Counted from the first letter of the stretch, positions 38,021-47,301 are shown. The stretch: DNA of 64,000 nt from Flectonema sp. DT1601 (GCA_964019425.1 OZ025833.1:496001-560000), one strand, 5' to 3'. Notes: generated by a model not told the origin, from the sequence alone. A program made the numbers and translations.

Positions 38021-41000
38021 GCAGGCCAGCTGACCATGTGCCCAACACCTCGAAACGGTGTGTGTCCAACCAGCTCGCCGCCGCCCCCAGACGGCCCGTT
38101 ACCGGGTCTTCCTCGCATGCGTACACCAAGGTGTACCTCGTCCCTACTTCGCCAACCACCTCCCCCAGCAGGTGGGTTCGGAGGTATCCCTCCGCCTCCC
38201 CCTTGCTTGCGAAACTCTTGTGTCTCGCCGCCGCGTAGCCTGACACCATCGAGTTCGCCTCGTTCCAGCATTGGAACAGGCCTACCGCCCTGCCCCTCGC
38301 CACTGCGTACCACTTACGTGGGCTGACTCCCTCCGTGGCCCGGGTCGGTTCCCTGGTCTCCGGCTGCCACCTCTCTACAAACCTGTCCGCCTCCTTCCTG
38401 GAGGAGAAACTCTGGTGTGTCGCATTCGGGCACCCTTCCGTCTGTGCCTTCGCCTCCTCCCACGATGCATACACTCCCGGTTTCCATCCCACCGCCACCG
38501 CATACAGCTTCTCCTCCTTCGACGGGGGGTCGGGGGATGGGGGCTCTTTTTCCTCGGGTTGTCCCACTTCCTGTGCTGGCTCGTCTCTCAGCCCTACTGC
38601 TTCCGCTCCTTGTGCTTCCGTCGTCTGCGCTTCCACCTGGGCTGGCGCTTCGGCTCGTGGTCTGTCTTCGCCTGATGCCGTCGACCCTCCTGGGAGCGAC
38701 TGGGATTCATCCGGTTCCGCCGCCTTTCCCCTCAATTGGGACAGCCCCAGATTCATCTCCAGCTCGATCACCAAGTAGTCGAGCCCGTCCTCCGAGAGTT
38801 CCACCGGCTCGTCCCATGCCGCCGATTCCGCTTCCCAGAGGGCCAGGTTCTCCACCCCTCGTGAGCTTTCCGTCACCTGGTGTTCTATCACCGACGGGAG
38901 CGCTACCAACTTCAGCGCCTCCTGCTGCTCGGCTCCCCACCCCTGCTGCGGTGTGACCACCTCGATCTGTGTCTCACCCCCCAGCAGTTGCGATCTCTCC
39001 CTGATCGCGTTGAGCCCTAGCAGCGCTGCCACGTACTCCGCAGTCGCTTCGTCCCATGTCGGTAGGCAGCCCGACCACGTGAACCTCCTGTCGAGCGTTC
39101 CCATGTGTATCAGGCATGCTGCCGCCCCCAGCTTCTCCATCTCCGCGTTCCAGACGCTCGATACCAGTAAGAGCAGCTTGCGCTGCGTCTGCCCCCCTAC
39201 TACTCGCGTCCGGAGGACACACTCCGCCTCTTCCCTGGACGTGTACCCCGCGGTGTCCTCCTCCGACGGCGGTGCCTCGCGTACCTCCATCCGGTCCTTG
39301 TTCGCCACCGGAATCCATCTCACCGGCACCCCGACGTCCTCTTGGGTCGATCCCTCCACCCTCGAGTAGACCACTACTACTGGTTTCGTCCCGTGGATCT
39401 CCTCTGTAGACACTTGGCTTATTGCCTTGTCGTCTTGCTTCTGCCAGCCTACTCCGTCCCACGTGTATGACACGTAATGCCCCGCGTTGTCACTCCCGAG
39501 GTGTGCGATCGCTCCCGTTTGCTGGTACGTCATCACCCTCTCCCCGACCTGCACCTGGAAGCGCTCTTCCCATCCCAAGGACCCTTGCGTGTCCTGCTTG
39601 TCTCTCTGGAAGATCAAGGAGCTTGGGAGCGAGGCGAAACTCTCTTCCAGCGTGGCCTCATTGCTGCCGCACAGCTTCTCGCAGGACCGCTCGACTCTCT
39701 CCTTCGTCGGCTGAAGCCTCACTTGTGGTGTACGGCCACACAGTGGGATCAGCGTCAACTCATCCGTCGATCCGGAGGCGTCCGCACATCCCGTGCAGAC
39801 CAGCTGTTTCAGCTGTACTGCCGAGAACAACGGTTCGCACACCTCTTTCTTCTCCTCCAACAGGGCGTCTACTATGGACGTCAGGGTTCCTACTACCTCC
39901 CCCTGCCGCCTGTCTTGTAGCGGGTCGAACATCTCGGACAGCTTCTCCAGGCACTCCCCACTCCCTTTGACCACTCCACTCAGGAGGCCCGACATCCCCA
40001 CTTCCTCCTTCCCCGTCAGCACTTGTGTCAGTGCCGTGCCCTTCAGCAGGCACTGTACGGACGCGTTGAGGTAGCAGGAGTTCCCGATGTTCGGCAAACC
40101 TCTCATCGTCGGGGGCGGTCCTGCCGACTGTCGCATTACTTCCGGCTGCTGGGTCTCTTCCGTTTCCGCTCTCGGTCTTGGTTCTCTCTCTTGTGGTGTC
40201 GGCTTCTCCGTCATCTCGGGCGGCGGTTTCGTCCTTGGCAATGGGTTCACTGAGTCCATCGCCACCGACGCCTCCCTCGCTCTCAGTGCTTCCGCCGTCG
40301 CCACTACCACCGATGTCGAGATCCTCCTCGCCATCTCCCCCGCGATCTCCCGGTGTGGCACCGTCGAGTTCGTTGCGCAGATCTGCACCAACTTCTTCAG
40401 CGTCCCCACTGCTTCCCGTCCCATCCCTCCGTACGCTTCCAGCGCAATTGTCGAGAAATTAATCCCGTGTTTCGTGCACTGCTCCGCGTACTTGTTCCCT
40501 TTCAGGGACTCTGCTTCTCTCGCGGCTTGCCCCGGGGTTTTATACAATTTAATTTTCCCCGGGTTTACCACTGTGATGTCGAAGGCTCTGCCTCTCCCCT
40601 CCCTCAGCCCCTCTTGGCAGTACCAGTCCCCCGGTCTCTGCTTGTTGGGTCCCAGTAGGTGGCTGGGTTCTCTCAGCAGCGGCAATCCCGCCTGCTTAAA
40701 GATGGAGATGAACTCCTCCTTCACCCTCTCGTGTCGCTGGTGCACGTGGCCGTTTTTGATACAGATTGAGGCATGGTATCCCTGCCTATCCTGTGGGCCT
40801 GAGCATATCCTGCATACTGCCCCTTCCGCGAACAGCGCTGCGCCCAATCGCATCCCACATGCGATCCTGAACGTCTCTGGGTCCATCGCGCACTCTTCAT
40901 CTGCTTGTTGCAGCCATGCGCTCGCCTTATCCATGCGCAGGGAGAGCAGCCTCCCTTTATCGCGCGGGTCATTCGCCCCCGCCAGCAGGCAGTCTCTCTT

Positions 41001-44000
41001 GACTTGGTCCAGTTTCGCCGAGGACAGCCTCTGGGGGTTCGGCCCCGGCCCGTCTTCTTCTATCCTTAGCTCCTCCGGGAGGGCGAGGTTCAACCCCTTC
41101 TTCAGTGCTGGCATCAGCACCCCCTTGAACCCCTCCCACAGTGACTTGCTCACCCCTTGGACTAATTCCAGGGATCCCAATAGTGCTGCTCCCCTGTGCT
41201 CTGCACATGACCGCAGCCCCAATCCCCCCATCCGGGTCGGCAGTTGTGCTTGCATCCACTTTGGCCCCTCCAGTGTCAGGCCCAACACTCGGCTCGCCGT
41301 GGACCTCATCAGCTCGTCCACCTTCCGCATCGAGGTGTCCATTTTCCCATGCGTGCAGCATCGCATCAGGTGGGTCACCTTGCAGAAGCCCATGCATTGC
41401 CTTAGGAGCACCATGGCCACCTGCCGGTCCTGCAGGTCTGCTAGCAGCTCCGCTTTCTTCTCCAGCTGCGCCACCTTCCTGTCGACGAACTCCTGGCAGT
41501 GTTCCTCCGTCCCGAACGGTGCCCCCAGGAAGTCCCCGTTGTACAGTGGGGGTCTCATCCCTTCCAACCCCCACCCCAAGGGCAGGGTGTTCTGGGCTGA
41601 GTCGAGCACGTGCGTCTGGCACTTGTCCGGCCTCAGCGTCAGCCCCAGCTCCGCCGTCTCCTTCTGCAGGATTTGGAGGGCCCTGTCTACCTGTTCCAGG
41701 GTGCCCGCCACCAGCCCATCGTCCAGGTAGAAGCACGCCAACTCCGGCTTCGCCTCCAACACCTTCTGCAGCGCCGGCTTGATTGCCAACGAGAACAGCA
41801 AGGGACCCAACGGATCCCCCTGCTGAGCGCCCTCCTCCGAGCTCAGCCTCTCGTCCCCAAACAGCAACCACGTCGGCGCTCCGTAACACCAGCTGACCCA
41901 GCTCTCCAGCAGGGTATCCCTCGTCGAATCCAGGAACGCCCCCCTCTTCACGCAGTTGAAGGCGTTCGAGAAGTCTATCTTCACGAACACTTTCTGTGAC
42001 GAGAGCGCGTGCTCCGCGCGGAACTCATGCAGGGTGTGCACCGCCGCCTCCACTCCCCCCGACACCGCTACTCCCAGCTGTCTCACTTCTAGCAACGAGC
42101 TCCTCGCCTGGGACCTGTATGCCCCGCACAGGATCTTCGCCACCAGCCGCCTCCATGTTTCCCCCACCGCGACTGGCCGGTGCTCCCCCGGCTTCCCTTC
42201 TTTCTCCAGCGCCGTCAGGTTCGCCCCCGCCAGCAGCGGCGCTACTTCCCGCGGCGCCCTCCCGTTCGCCAGAATCCTCACCACCTCCGTGATCGAGGCT
42301 ACCAGCCCCGGCACCTCACCCCGCTCCACCACGTCCTTCAGGTGTTGCGGCGCGAGGCCCGAAGGCCCTCCACTCGACCCCCTGTGGAAGGAGCGTAGGC
42401 ATGCTAGCAGCTCCACCTCTGCTATCTGCACCTCCTGCCCTGCCGTGGCCGATGGGGGTCCGCTCGCCCTCGGGTGTAGGGTGCGCATCTGCTCCAGCAC
42501 CTTCTCGGTTCGTTCTGCTGGCGGCGGCGCGTCTAGGGCCGAGATCGCCTGTGACAGGCAACCCTCCCTCGCTAGCGACGTGGCCCTGTCGTTCCTTCCT
42601 TTTTGCCCCGCCTCTTTCACTGCTGGCCTTCCCGTCGCCTTGCGGGGGGCCGCCGCTTTCCACAGTCCCTCAAAATCCCCCCGAATCCATGCTTGCAGGT
42701 CGTCGACAGCCCCTGTCAGATTGCTGGTCGACAACCTCCTACCCCCCCTCCGTATCCTCCGCAGTGTACAAGTCGGGAGCATCAAGAGCAGCTTCCATGC
42801 CCACTCATCGTTCCGCTCCACGACTAGGTCAAGCGCCAGCTTGAGTGCTCGCCCCAAATGGTGCAACAGGGGCACCGGCAGCTTCTTCGCTATCGGCCTC
42901 CTCCTGCTGGCTATTTCCTCCAAAGAGGGGAAGCTCTGGCTCTCCAGCACCCGCTTCCGGAACGCCGTGTACACGTCCCCCAGTTGGACCTTCTGCAGTT
43001 TCTCACTGCACCCCGGATGCATCGGCTGGTCCTGCCCGATGATCCCACAGCACACCGGACATTCCCGGAGGCCTAGCCTCGCCAACTGTCCATGCGTCAG
43101 CGGGTTGCCACTGAATGCGTGCTCGTCCACGTGTCTTAGGAGCTCCGCCCACTCCTCGAAGCCTCCCTTGTGTTTCGGGCACTCCGCTTGGGGGCACTCG
43201 TGCAGCTGGGCCTGTCGGGAGGCTGTCTGCAGCACTGCCGGCTCGCCTCCTGCTGCTTGCGACAGCGGGCCTGGCGACACTAACTCCAACCTCCGGGCGC
43301 TCTGTAGCAGCCGCGCGACGCAGTCCTCGGATGCCTCCACTGGGTCGTAGTGACACCCGTTTTGCAGGGTCAAGACCAGCGTCTGCTTCGGGTCCGATGG
43401 CCCTTCCACCACCAGCGTTTCCGTCCTCACCACGACGACGAAGCGGCACTGTAGGTCCTCTGCCATGACCTGTAGGGCCAACGCATCGCCCCAGCATCCA
43501 TCCTCTTCTAACGCCCTCGCATATACTCCGAATGCGTCCGCGTCCTGGAAGAAGACCTCAAACCTTTCCCTGTTCTTGGTCAGGTACCCTGCCGTTCTCC
43601 TGCGGAGCTCTCCATGTCTGCCCTTCCACCCCTCTGGCGTCTCTAGGAGTTGGCACACACTCCTGAACAGGCAATTCCCATCCCCAATCACCCGAAATAC
43701 TTTTGCTCCCTCGCACTTCAGGCTTGCCAGTTCCGGCGCGGGTCCCGTCGCTACCCCCAGCCGTCCCTTGAGGTCCAACATCTCCCGACACCTCACTGTC
43801 TGGTGCACCAATCCGGTACTCAGCTCCCCGCAGGCCTTGCAGATCTGCTTTCCGAGTCTGTCGGAAGCCATCTGGGCCGTTACCTCCCCCGGTACCACTC
43901 CCTTCAGGTGTTGTTTGAAGTGGTACTCTAGGTCACCCCTCACCCAGACGCTGCACCCCACCACCGGGCACTTCGTCCTCTCCTTGCTTTGCCCTCCTCC

Positions 44001-44663
44001 TGCCAGGTCTGACGGCCTCGCATACCATGGTCTGGGCTCCGCCTTGTGCCCTCCTGGCTTTGCCCGGTCCCTTTCGGGCCCTGCCCGTCGCTTCTTCGGT
44101 GTCTCCGCCCTGTTCTTCCTTGGCCTCTCTGTATCCGCGCGGAACCTCTCTCGCCTGGCGTGGAACTTCTCCAACTCTCCCGCCCACCGCTCCCACCTCT
44201 CCTGCCGTTCCTTCAGCAGCTTCCTCCTCCTCCTTTCCAGCCGCCTTGCCGCCTTGGACGCCACTTTCGGGGACGCCCTCTTCAGGAGCTCCCTTCCTCC
44301 CTTGTCTGGAGGTGGCTTTGGGTGGTCTCGCCTCACCCGGTTCCCGGCCGTTTCCGTTCCCCTCCGCGGGACCCACACCCCCTCTCGTCCATGTTGGGAA
44401 GCGCGTCCGCTTGCCGTATTGTTGGGGCTGTTTGAGCTGTTGGGGGTTACAAATGGGTGCGGGGGGATCGGGCGTGTTACGCGTCGGCTGATGCTCGATG
44501 AAAACAGTGGGCCTTTGTCCAGCGTTGTGAAAAGAGGGGTGTGCCATCCGCCTGGCACTGGGGCTAACCTCTGCTTACCCACTCCGGACGTCTGTTGCGC
44601 CCTCGTTCCACTTAGTAGTGCCCACAGCAGCACGTACCCACACAGTAACATTGTTTTCTCCAT
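37971..44663 (-). CDS. LINE E copy 1 main ORF: ZnF, OTU, RT, CCHC, RLE, USP, RNase H-like, 2x RNase H1 N-domain
   Basis: From ATG 44663 (MEKTM); the frame is open upstream only through the poly(A) run. Residues 1-24 look like a signal peptide. A C2H2 finger (CPVVGC..HFKQH) and a CCHC (CKAC..H..C) precede an OTU domain (about 320-445: GDGNCLFRS, NGCHYDP). More fingers follow (CPQAEC, CPVCC). RT spans about 800-1110 (HRPVAVGETW, KIDFSNAFN, QQGDPLGPLLF, YLDD near 977). A CCHC (CRICSGPQDRQGYHASIC, about 1281) leads into a PD-(D/E)xK-type endonuclease (RPGDW, AFDITVVNP, GNKYAEQ). A USP (C19) domain follows (about 1520-1768: GNSCYLNASVQCLL, HLGSDNAGHYVSY, QDDKAIS). Then come an RNase H-like stretch (about 1846-1890) and two hybrid-binding domains (about 2052-2096 and 2116-2161). 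The last codons are out of frame relative to copy 2. Confidence 0.9.
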   Translation of the reverse strand: MEKTMLLCGYVLLWALLSGTRAQQTSGVGKQRLAPVPGGWHTPLFTTLDKGPLFSSSISRRVTRPIPPHPFVTPNSSNSPNNTASGRASQHGREGVWVPRRGTETAGNRVRRDHPKPPPDKGGRELLKRASPKVASKAARRLERRRRKLLKERQERWERWAGELEKFHARRERFRADTERPRKNRAETPKKRRAGPERDRAKPGGHKAEPRPWYARPSDLAGGGQSKERTKCPVVGCSVWVRGDLEYHFKQHLKGVVPGEVTAQMASDRLGKQICKACGELSTGLVHQTVRCREMLDLKGRLGVATGPAPELASLKCEGAKVFRVIGDGNCLFRSVCQLLETPEGWKGRHGELRRRTAGYLTKNRERFEVFFQDADAFGVYARALEEDGCWGDALALQVMAEDLQCRFVVVVRTETLVVEGPSDPKQTLVLTLQNGCHYDPVEASEDCVARLLQSARRLELVSPGPLSQAAGGEPAVLQTASRQAQLHECPQAECPKHKGGFEEWAELLRHVDEHAFSGNPLTHGQLARLGLRECPVCCGIIGQDQPMHPGCSEKLQKVQLGDVYTAFRKRVLESQSFPSLEEIASRRRPIAKKLPVPLLHHLGRALKLALDLVVERNDEWAWKLLLMLPTCTLRRIRRGGRRLSTSNLTGAVDDLQAWIRGDFEGLWKAAAPRKATGRPAVKEAGQKGRNDRATSLAREGCLSQAISALDAPPPAERTEKVLEQMRTLHPRASGPPSATAGQEVQIAEVELLACLRSFHRGSSGGPSGLAPQHLKDVVERGEVPGLVASITEVVRILANGRAPREVAPLLAGANLTALEKEGKPGEHRPVAVGETWRRLVAKILCGAYRSQARSSLLEVRQLGVAVSGGVEAAVHTLHEFRAEHALSSQKVFVKIDFSNAFNCVKRGAFLDSTRDTLLESWVSWCYGAPTWLLFGDERLSSEEGAQQGDPLGPLLFSLAIKPALQKVLEAKPELACFYLDDGLVAGTLEQVDRALQILQKETAELGLTLRPDKCQTHVLDSAQNTLPLGWGLEGMRPPLYNGDFLGAPFGTEEHCQEFVDRKVAQLEKKAELLADLQDRQVAMVLLRQCMGFCKVTHLMRCCTHGKMDTSMRKVDELMRSTASRVLGLTLEGPKWMQAQLPTRMGGLGLRSCAEHRGAALLGSLELVQGVSKSLWEGFKGVLMPALKKGLNLALPEELRIEEDGPGPNPQRLSSAKLDQVKRDCLLAGANDPRDKGRLLSLRMDKASAWLQQADEECAMDPETFRIACGMRLGAALFAEGAVCRICSGPQDRQGYHASICIKNGHVHQRHERVKEEFISIFKQAGLPLLREPSHLLGPNKQRPGDWYCQEGLREGRGRAFDITVVNPGKIKLYKTPGQAAREAESLKGNKYAEQCTKHGINFSTIALEAYGGMGREAVGTLKKLVQICATNSTVPHREIAGEMARRISTSVVVATAEALRAREASVAMDSVNPLPRTKPPPEMTEKPTPQEREPRPRAETEETQQPEVMRQSAGPPPTMRGLPNIGNSCYLNASVQCLLKGTALTQVLTGKEEVGMSGLLSGVVKGSGECLEKLSEMFDPLQDRRQGEVVGTLTSIVDALLEEKKEVCEPLFSAVQLKQLVCTGCADASGSTDELTLIPLCGRTPQVRLQPTKERVERSCEKLCGSNEATLEESFASLPSSLIFQRDKQDTQGSLGWEERFQVQVGERVMTYQQTGAIAHLGSDNAGHYVSYTWDGVGWQKQDDKAISQVSTEEIHGTKPVVVVYSRVEGSTQEDVGVPVRWIPVANKDRMEVREAPPSEEDTAGYTSREEAECVLRTRVVGGQTQRKLLLLVSSVWNAEMEKLGAAACLIHMGTLDRRFTWSGCLPTWDEATAEYVAALLGLNAIRERSQLLGGETQIEVVTPQQGWGAEQQEALKLVALPSVIEHQVTESSRGVENLALWEAESAAWDEPVELSEDGLDYLVIELEMNLGLSQLRGKAAEPDESQSLPGGSTASGEDRPRAEAPAQVEAQTTEAQGAEAVGLRDEPAQEVGQPEEKEPPSPDPPSKEEKLYAVAVGWKPGVYASWEEAKAQTEGCPNATHQSFSSRKEADRFVERWQPETREPTRATEGVSPRKWYAVARGRAVGLFQCWNEANSMVSGYAAARHKSFASKGEAEGYLRTHLLGEVVGEVGTRYTLVYACEEDPVTGRLGAAASWLDTHRFEVLGTWSAGLRETHTGGDTSQPWWGW

Positions 44664-44665
44664 CT

Positions 44666-44668
<3 letters not shown>

Positions 44669-44696
<28 letters not shown>

Positions 44697-44708
44697 CGCC
44701 GAAGCGAA
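44669..44708 (-). other. Poly(A) tail and UUCG hairpin of another retroelement's 3' end
   Basis: On the minus strand, TTCGC-TTCG-GCGAA (plus 44695-44708) is a perfect stem closed by a UUCG tetraloop. It is followed at once by a run of A (plus-strand T, 44669-44696) and then by the E start. This looks like the terminal hairpin and tail of a 3'-end fragment inserted at the E 5' boundary. The parent element is not identified. Confidence 0.5.
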
Positions 44709-45125
44709 GATGCCGGGAAGAAACCACATGCTAGTACAGTTCTTTTACTTTTCTTTGTCTGCTGGAATTCTATCTGAGAAAACCGGTAGTCTTTAAAATT
44801 GTAAGCCAAGTACAAGTTGCCTCCTGACGGGTATATTGTGGGTAGTTCGAAAACGTTGCTCTCCAAAATATAACAAGACTCTACTCCACCCGCGTCAGGC
44901 GCATCTCTTGTCTTAGCCCTAGCATGCTACGTTGGAACATTGTCACCAGCCCGGTGGACCAAGTTGTAATTATTGCCCCTGGTTTACTCATTTTTACTCT
45001 TTTTTTTGCTACTCTTCCTTTTCCGTTCCCTTCGCTGTGGATGATTTGTGTATGGAACCCGAAAAAAGACAATCGACTTACCTGCTCTTCTCCTTGTTAG
45101 CCCGTACGTGTGTGTGGAGTAGGTT

Positions 45126-45162
<37 letters not shown>

Positions 45163-45341
45163 CCTGGCTCGCGTATCCTCCGCTTTCCGAACTCTTCTGT
45201 CTATGCGGTCACCCCCGTACAGTTCCGACGCAGAATGGTAGTCACCACCACGGGCACCAAACAAAGCTAGTGAGAGAGTTCTTCCTTCTCCTCTCCCGCA
45301 GGCTGATTCGTAAAGCTTTGTCTTAAAAAAGAGTTTTAACT
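44709..45341. other. Unassigned stretch with a 35-nt T-run
   Basis: No convincing gene. A long T-run (about 45127-45162) may be the poly(A) of a minus-strand insertion whose body lies to its right (TCCTGGCTCGCGTATCC...), but I cannot identify it. Confidence 0.4.
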
Positions 45342-45618
45342 AGAACAAAAAAAAGGATATGCTCTGTTTGCAGGTCTTAAAAGCAAAGTTTAAACGAGAA
45401 CAAGAAAAGATATGTTCTTCTCGCGCGCTGACTAGCGGAAGACCGTGTATCAAAGCAGAGTTTAAACAAGAACAAAAAAAAGGATATGTTCTTTTCGCTG
45501 TCTTAAAGCGGTGTTTAAACGAGAACAAGAAAGGATATGTTCTGTTCGTGCGATGTATTGCGGAAGACCGTGTCTCAGTGTAGTCTTAACGAAGAACAAA
45601 AGAAAATATTTGTTCTGT
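45342..45618 (+). repeat. Five tandem AGAACA/TGTTCT hairpin units
   Basis: AGAACA, about 10 purine-rich bases, then TGTTCT (or GCTCT) occurs at 45342, 45397, 45469, 45522 and 45593, spaced 55, 72, 53 and 71 bp. The alternation implies a 126-bp dimer. Units also share TTTAAAC and, in alternate units, GCGGAAGACCGTGT. It is non-coding as far as I can see. Confidence 0.7.
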
Positions 45619-46112
45619 TTGCGCGTTCACCAGCGGTCCAGTCTCCAGAAAAGATGAGAAGGACGTATGAGCTGGAGGAATAATTAACTTTTGACAAAAG
45701 CAAAGTACTCTCGAAGACAACTCGAATCAGAATGCAGGTGGGGAAAATTTCAACTCCCTCTTCAGCAGAGCAAGGTTTCCACAGCAACAACAATTATCCG
45801 CGCCTTCAATGTCCGTTTGTGACTGCTGGCCGACTCAAAGCGTTCGTAGACCGAAGATAGATGAGCTTTTTTTTTTTTTTTTTTTTTTTCCTACCCCGCC
45901 GATGTACTAGAGCTTACTGAAGGACCCGCGTCTATCTCCTCCTCTGCAAGTATGCCTATGCAAAATCTAATTTCTTTTTTTTTTTTTTTTCTTCCTCTTT
46001 CTTCCTTAGTATTTTCTAAATAAACAACGACAAGTAATACCAAATACTTCTAAATAAATATGACCTAATTAATATATATAATAAATAATAAGAATTTTTT
46101 TTTTTTTCAACA
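45619..46112. other. Unassigned, AT-rich with T-runs
   Basis: T-runs near 45867-45889 and 45975-45990. Nothing recognisable as a gene or known repeat. Confidence 0.4.
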
Positions 46113-46185
46113 ATATACTTTGGCGCAGTGGTTTTTGTCACCGTCTGTCTTCTGGTCCACCTGGGTTCAATACCCTGTGGGGGTC
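46113..46185 (+). repeat. tRNA-like segment, distinct from the R-unit head
   Basis: A-box-like TGGCGCAGTGG (46121-46131) and B-box GGTTCAATACC (46164-46174) at tRNA spacing. Stem pairing is poor, so it is a tRNA-derived remnant or SINE head rather than a gene. Confidence 0.5.
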
Positions 46186-46236
46186 GGGGGGCGACGGGGG
46201 CGACTTCTGCGACTTAAAAGACTTTAAAGCGCTAAG

Positions 46237-46412
46237 CGCTTCGCTACACGAACACGAGTGTGTCACGTGGCTGCCGCCGTTTTCTTCTTTTGTTGGGGTG
46301 GGGGAGGGTGGATGGGGGAAGGGTGGTCGGGTTGTGGGATCCGCTTGCGTGGAAAAATTCCTAGCTGCGCTTTCCTACTCGCTGACGGGGATGGGGCGAG
46401 GGAGGGAAAAAA
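46237..46412 (+). repeat. Direct repeat, left copy (about 180 bp)
   Basis: From CGCTTCGCTACACGAACACG through GGGGTGGGGGAGGG to GGGCGAGGGAGGGAAAAAA, matched at 46689-46874. The two copies flank AT-rich sequence with a (GTC)n run. The role is unknown. Confidence 0.8.
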
Positions 46413-46688
46413 CTGTGAAGAAGATGTTTTAATTTAACAATAACAAAAATGTACTCTAATGTAGACAGATAAATGTAACAAAATAACAGATAGTAACAGA
46501 ATATACAGACAGATAAACAGACAAATAAACAAACAAATAAATAAGCAAATAAACAACAATCTAAGAGAGGAATGAAATTAAGAGGAAGTAATTAACAAAA
46601 GTAAATAAATAAATAAGGAAGAAGAAGGTCAGTCACATACACCGTCTCTTCTACGTCGTCGTCGTCGTCGTCTTCGAAGTCGCCGAAA
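46413..46688. other. AT-rich spacer with ACAAATAAAC-type microsatellite and (GTC)n
   Basis: Simple sequence between the two direct repeats. No gene. Confidence 0.6.
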
Positions 46689-46874
46689 CGCTTCGCTACA
46701 CGAACACGAGTGTGTCACGTGGCTGCCGCCGTTTTCTTCTTTTGTTGGGGTGGGGGAGGGTGGATGGGGTGAGCGTGGGGAAGGGTGGTCGGGTTGTGGG
46801 ATCCGCTTGCGTGGAAAAATTCCTAGCTGCGCTTTCCTACTCGCTGACGGGGATGGGGCGAGGGAGGGAAAAAA
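46689..46874 (+). repeat. Direct repeat, right copy (about 186 bp)
   Basis: Near-identical to 46237-46412, with an extra TGAGCGTGGGG-type insertion. It is followed by ACAATAAAGTACAGAAA, a phrase also seen at the LINE B 5' end (29702-29717). Confidence 0.8.
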
Positions 46875-46909
46875 CAATAAAGTACAGAAACTGTAGCTTT
46901 AGAATCGTT

Positions 46910-47111
46910 GGTGGGAGGGTGGGAAATTCTTTTGTTTTAGAGAAATAACAAAAAGAGCAAAATTTGCTAAGGAAAGGAAGTAACATATTAGTTAAAAGTG
47001 TACCGATATAATATAACGTCTCAAACACAGCGCTAACCAGTGCAACGAGAGCTAATAAGTTCGATAAGCCACTGCTGAACCAACATAATAGGTGCAGAGT
47101 GCATTTTAGAT
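46910..47111 (+). repeat. R unit fragment (G-rich to GCATTTTAG)
   Basis: Matches 5597-5795 from GGTGGGAGGGTGGG to GCATTTTAGAT, then switches to block S. Confidence 0.85.
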
Positions 47112-47301
47112 GAATTCGATAGAGTGGGAAGTAACGGACTGGGAGCTTTTGGCTCCTGCCCTATTCCCGATGTAAACTTTCTTTTTATTTTTTTTTTTTT
47201 AACAGGCCCAGAGGGCGACAATGACTGTTGCTGACCAAGGAATAATATTCAAATGAATTTTCGTTTCAAAGAAACGAACAGAATTAAGAGAGAGGCAGAG
47301 A

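Larger units (their letters stand above)
35441..44668 (-). mobile_element. LINE E copy 1 (GC-rich LINE with OTU and USP proteases)
   Basis: Minus-strand, about 9.2 kb, markedly GC-rich against AT-rich flanks. One very long coding region (about 2,840 codons, one frameshift) is followed by a 3' UTR of about 700 bp ending CTTCCCG and then A-rich sequence. The C-terminal restriction-like endonuclease places it among early-branching LINEs (R2, CRE, NeSL, RandI/Dualen and kin). The 5' end directly abuts another poly(A) tail (44669-44696), so whether it is full-length is unknown. Copy 2 (53094-58998) is nearly identical, so the family was recently mobile. Confidence 0.92.

Noticed and set aside
40087-43350. 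Long plus-strand open frames (up to 547 codons) across LINE E copy 1, with counterparts on the minus strand of copy 2
   Set aside because: They lie antisense to a well-supported multidomain protein in GC-rich DNA where stops are rare, and their translations are Ser/Pro/Arg-rich with no domain motif.
46237-46874. Direct repeats as LTRs of a small element
   Set aside because: No TG/CA ends, primer-binding site or polypurine tract that I can see, and no target duplication.
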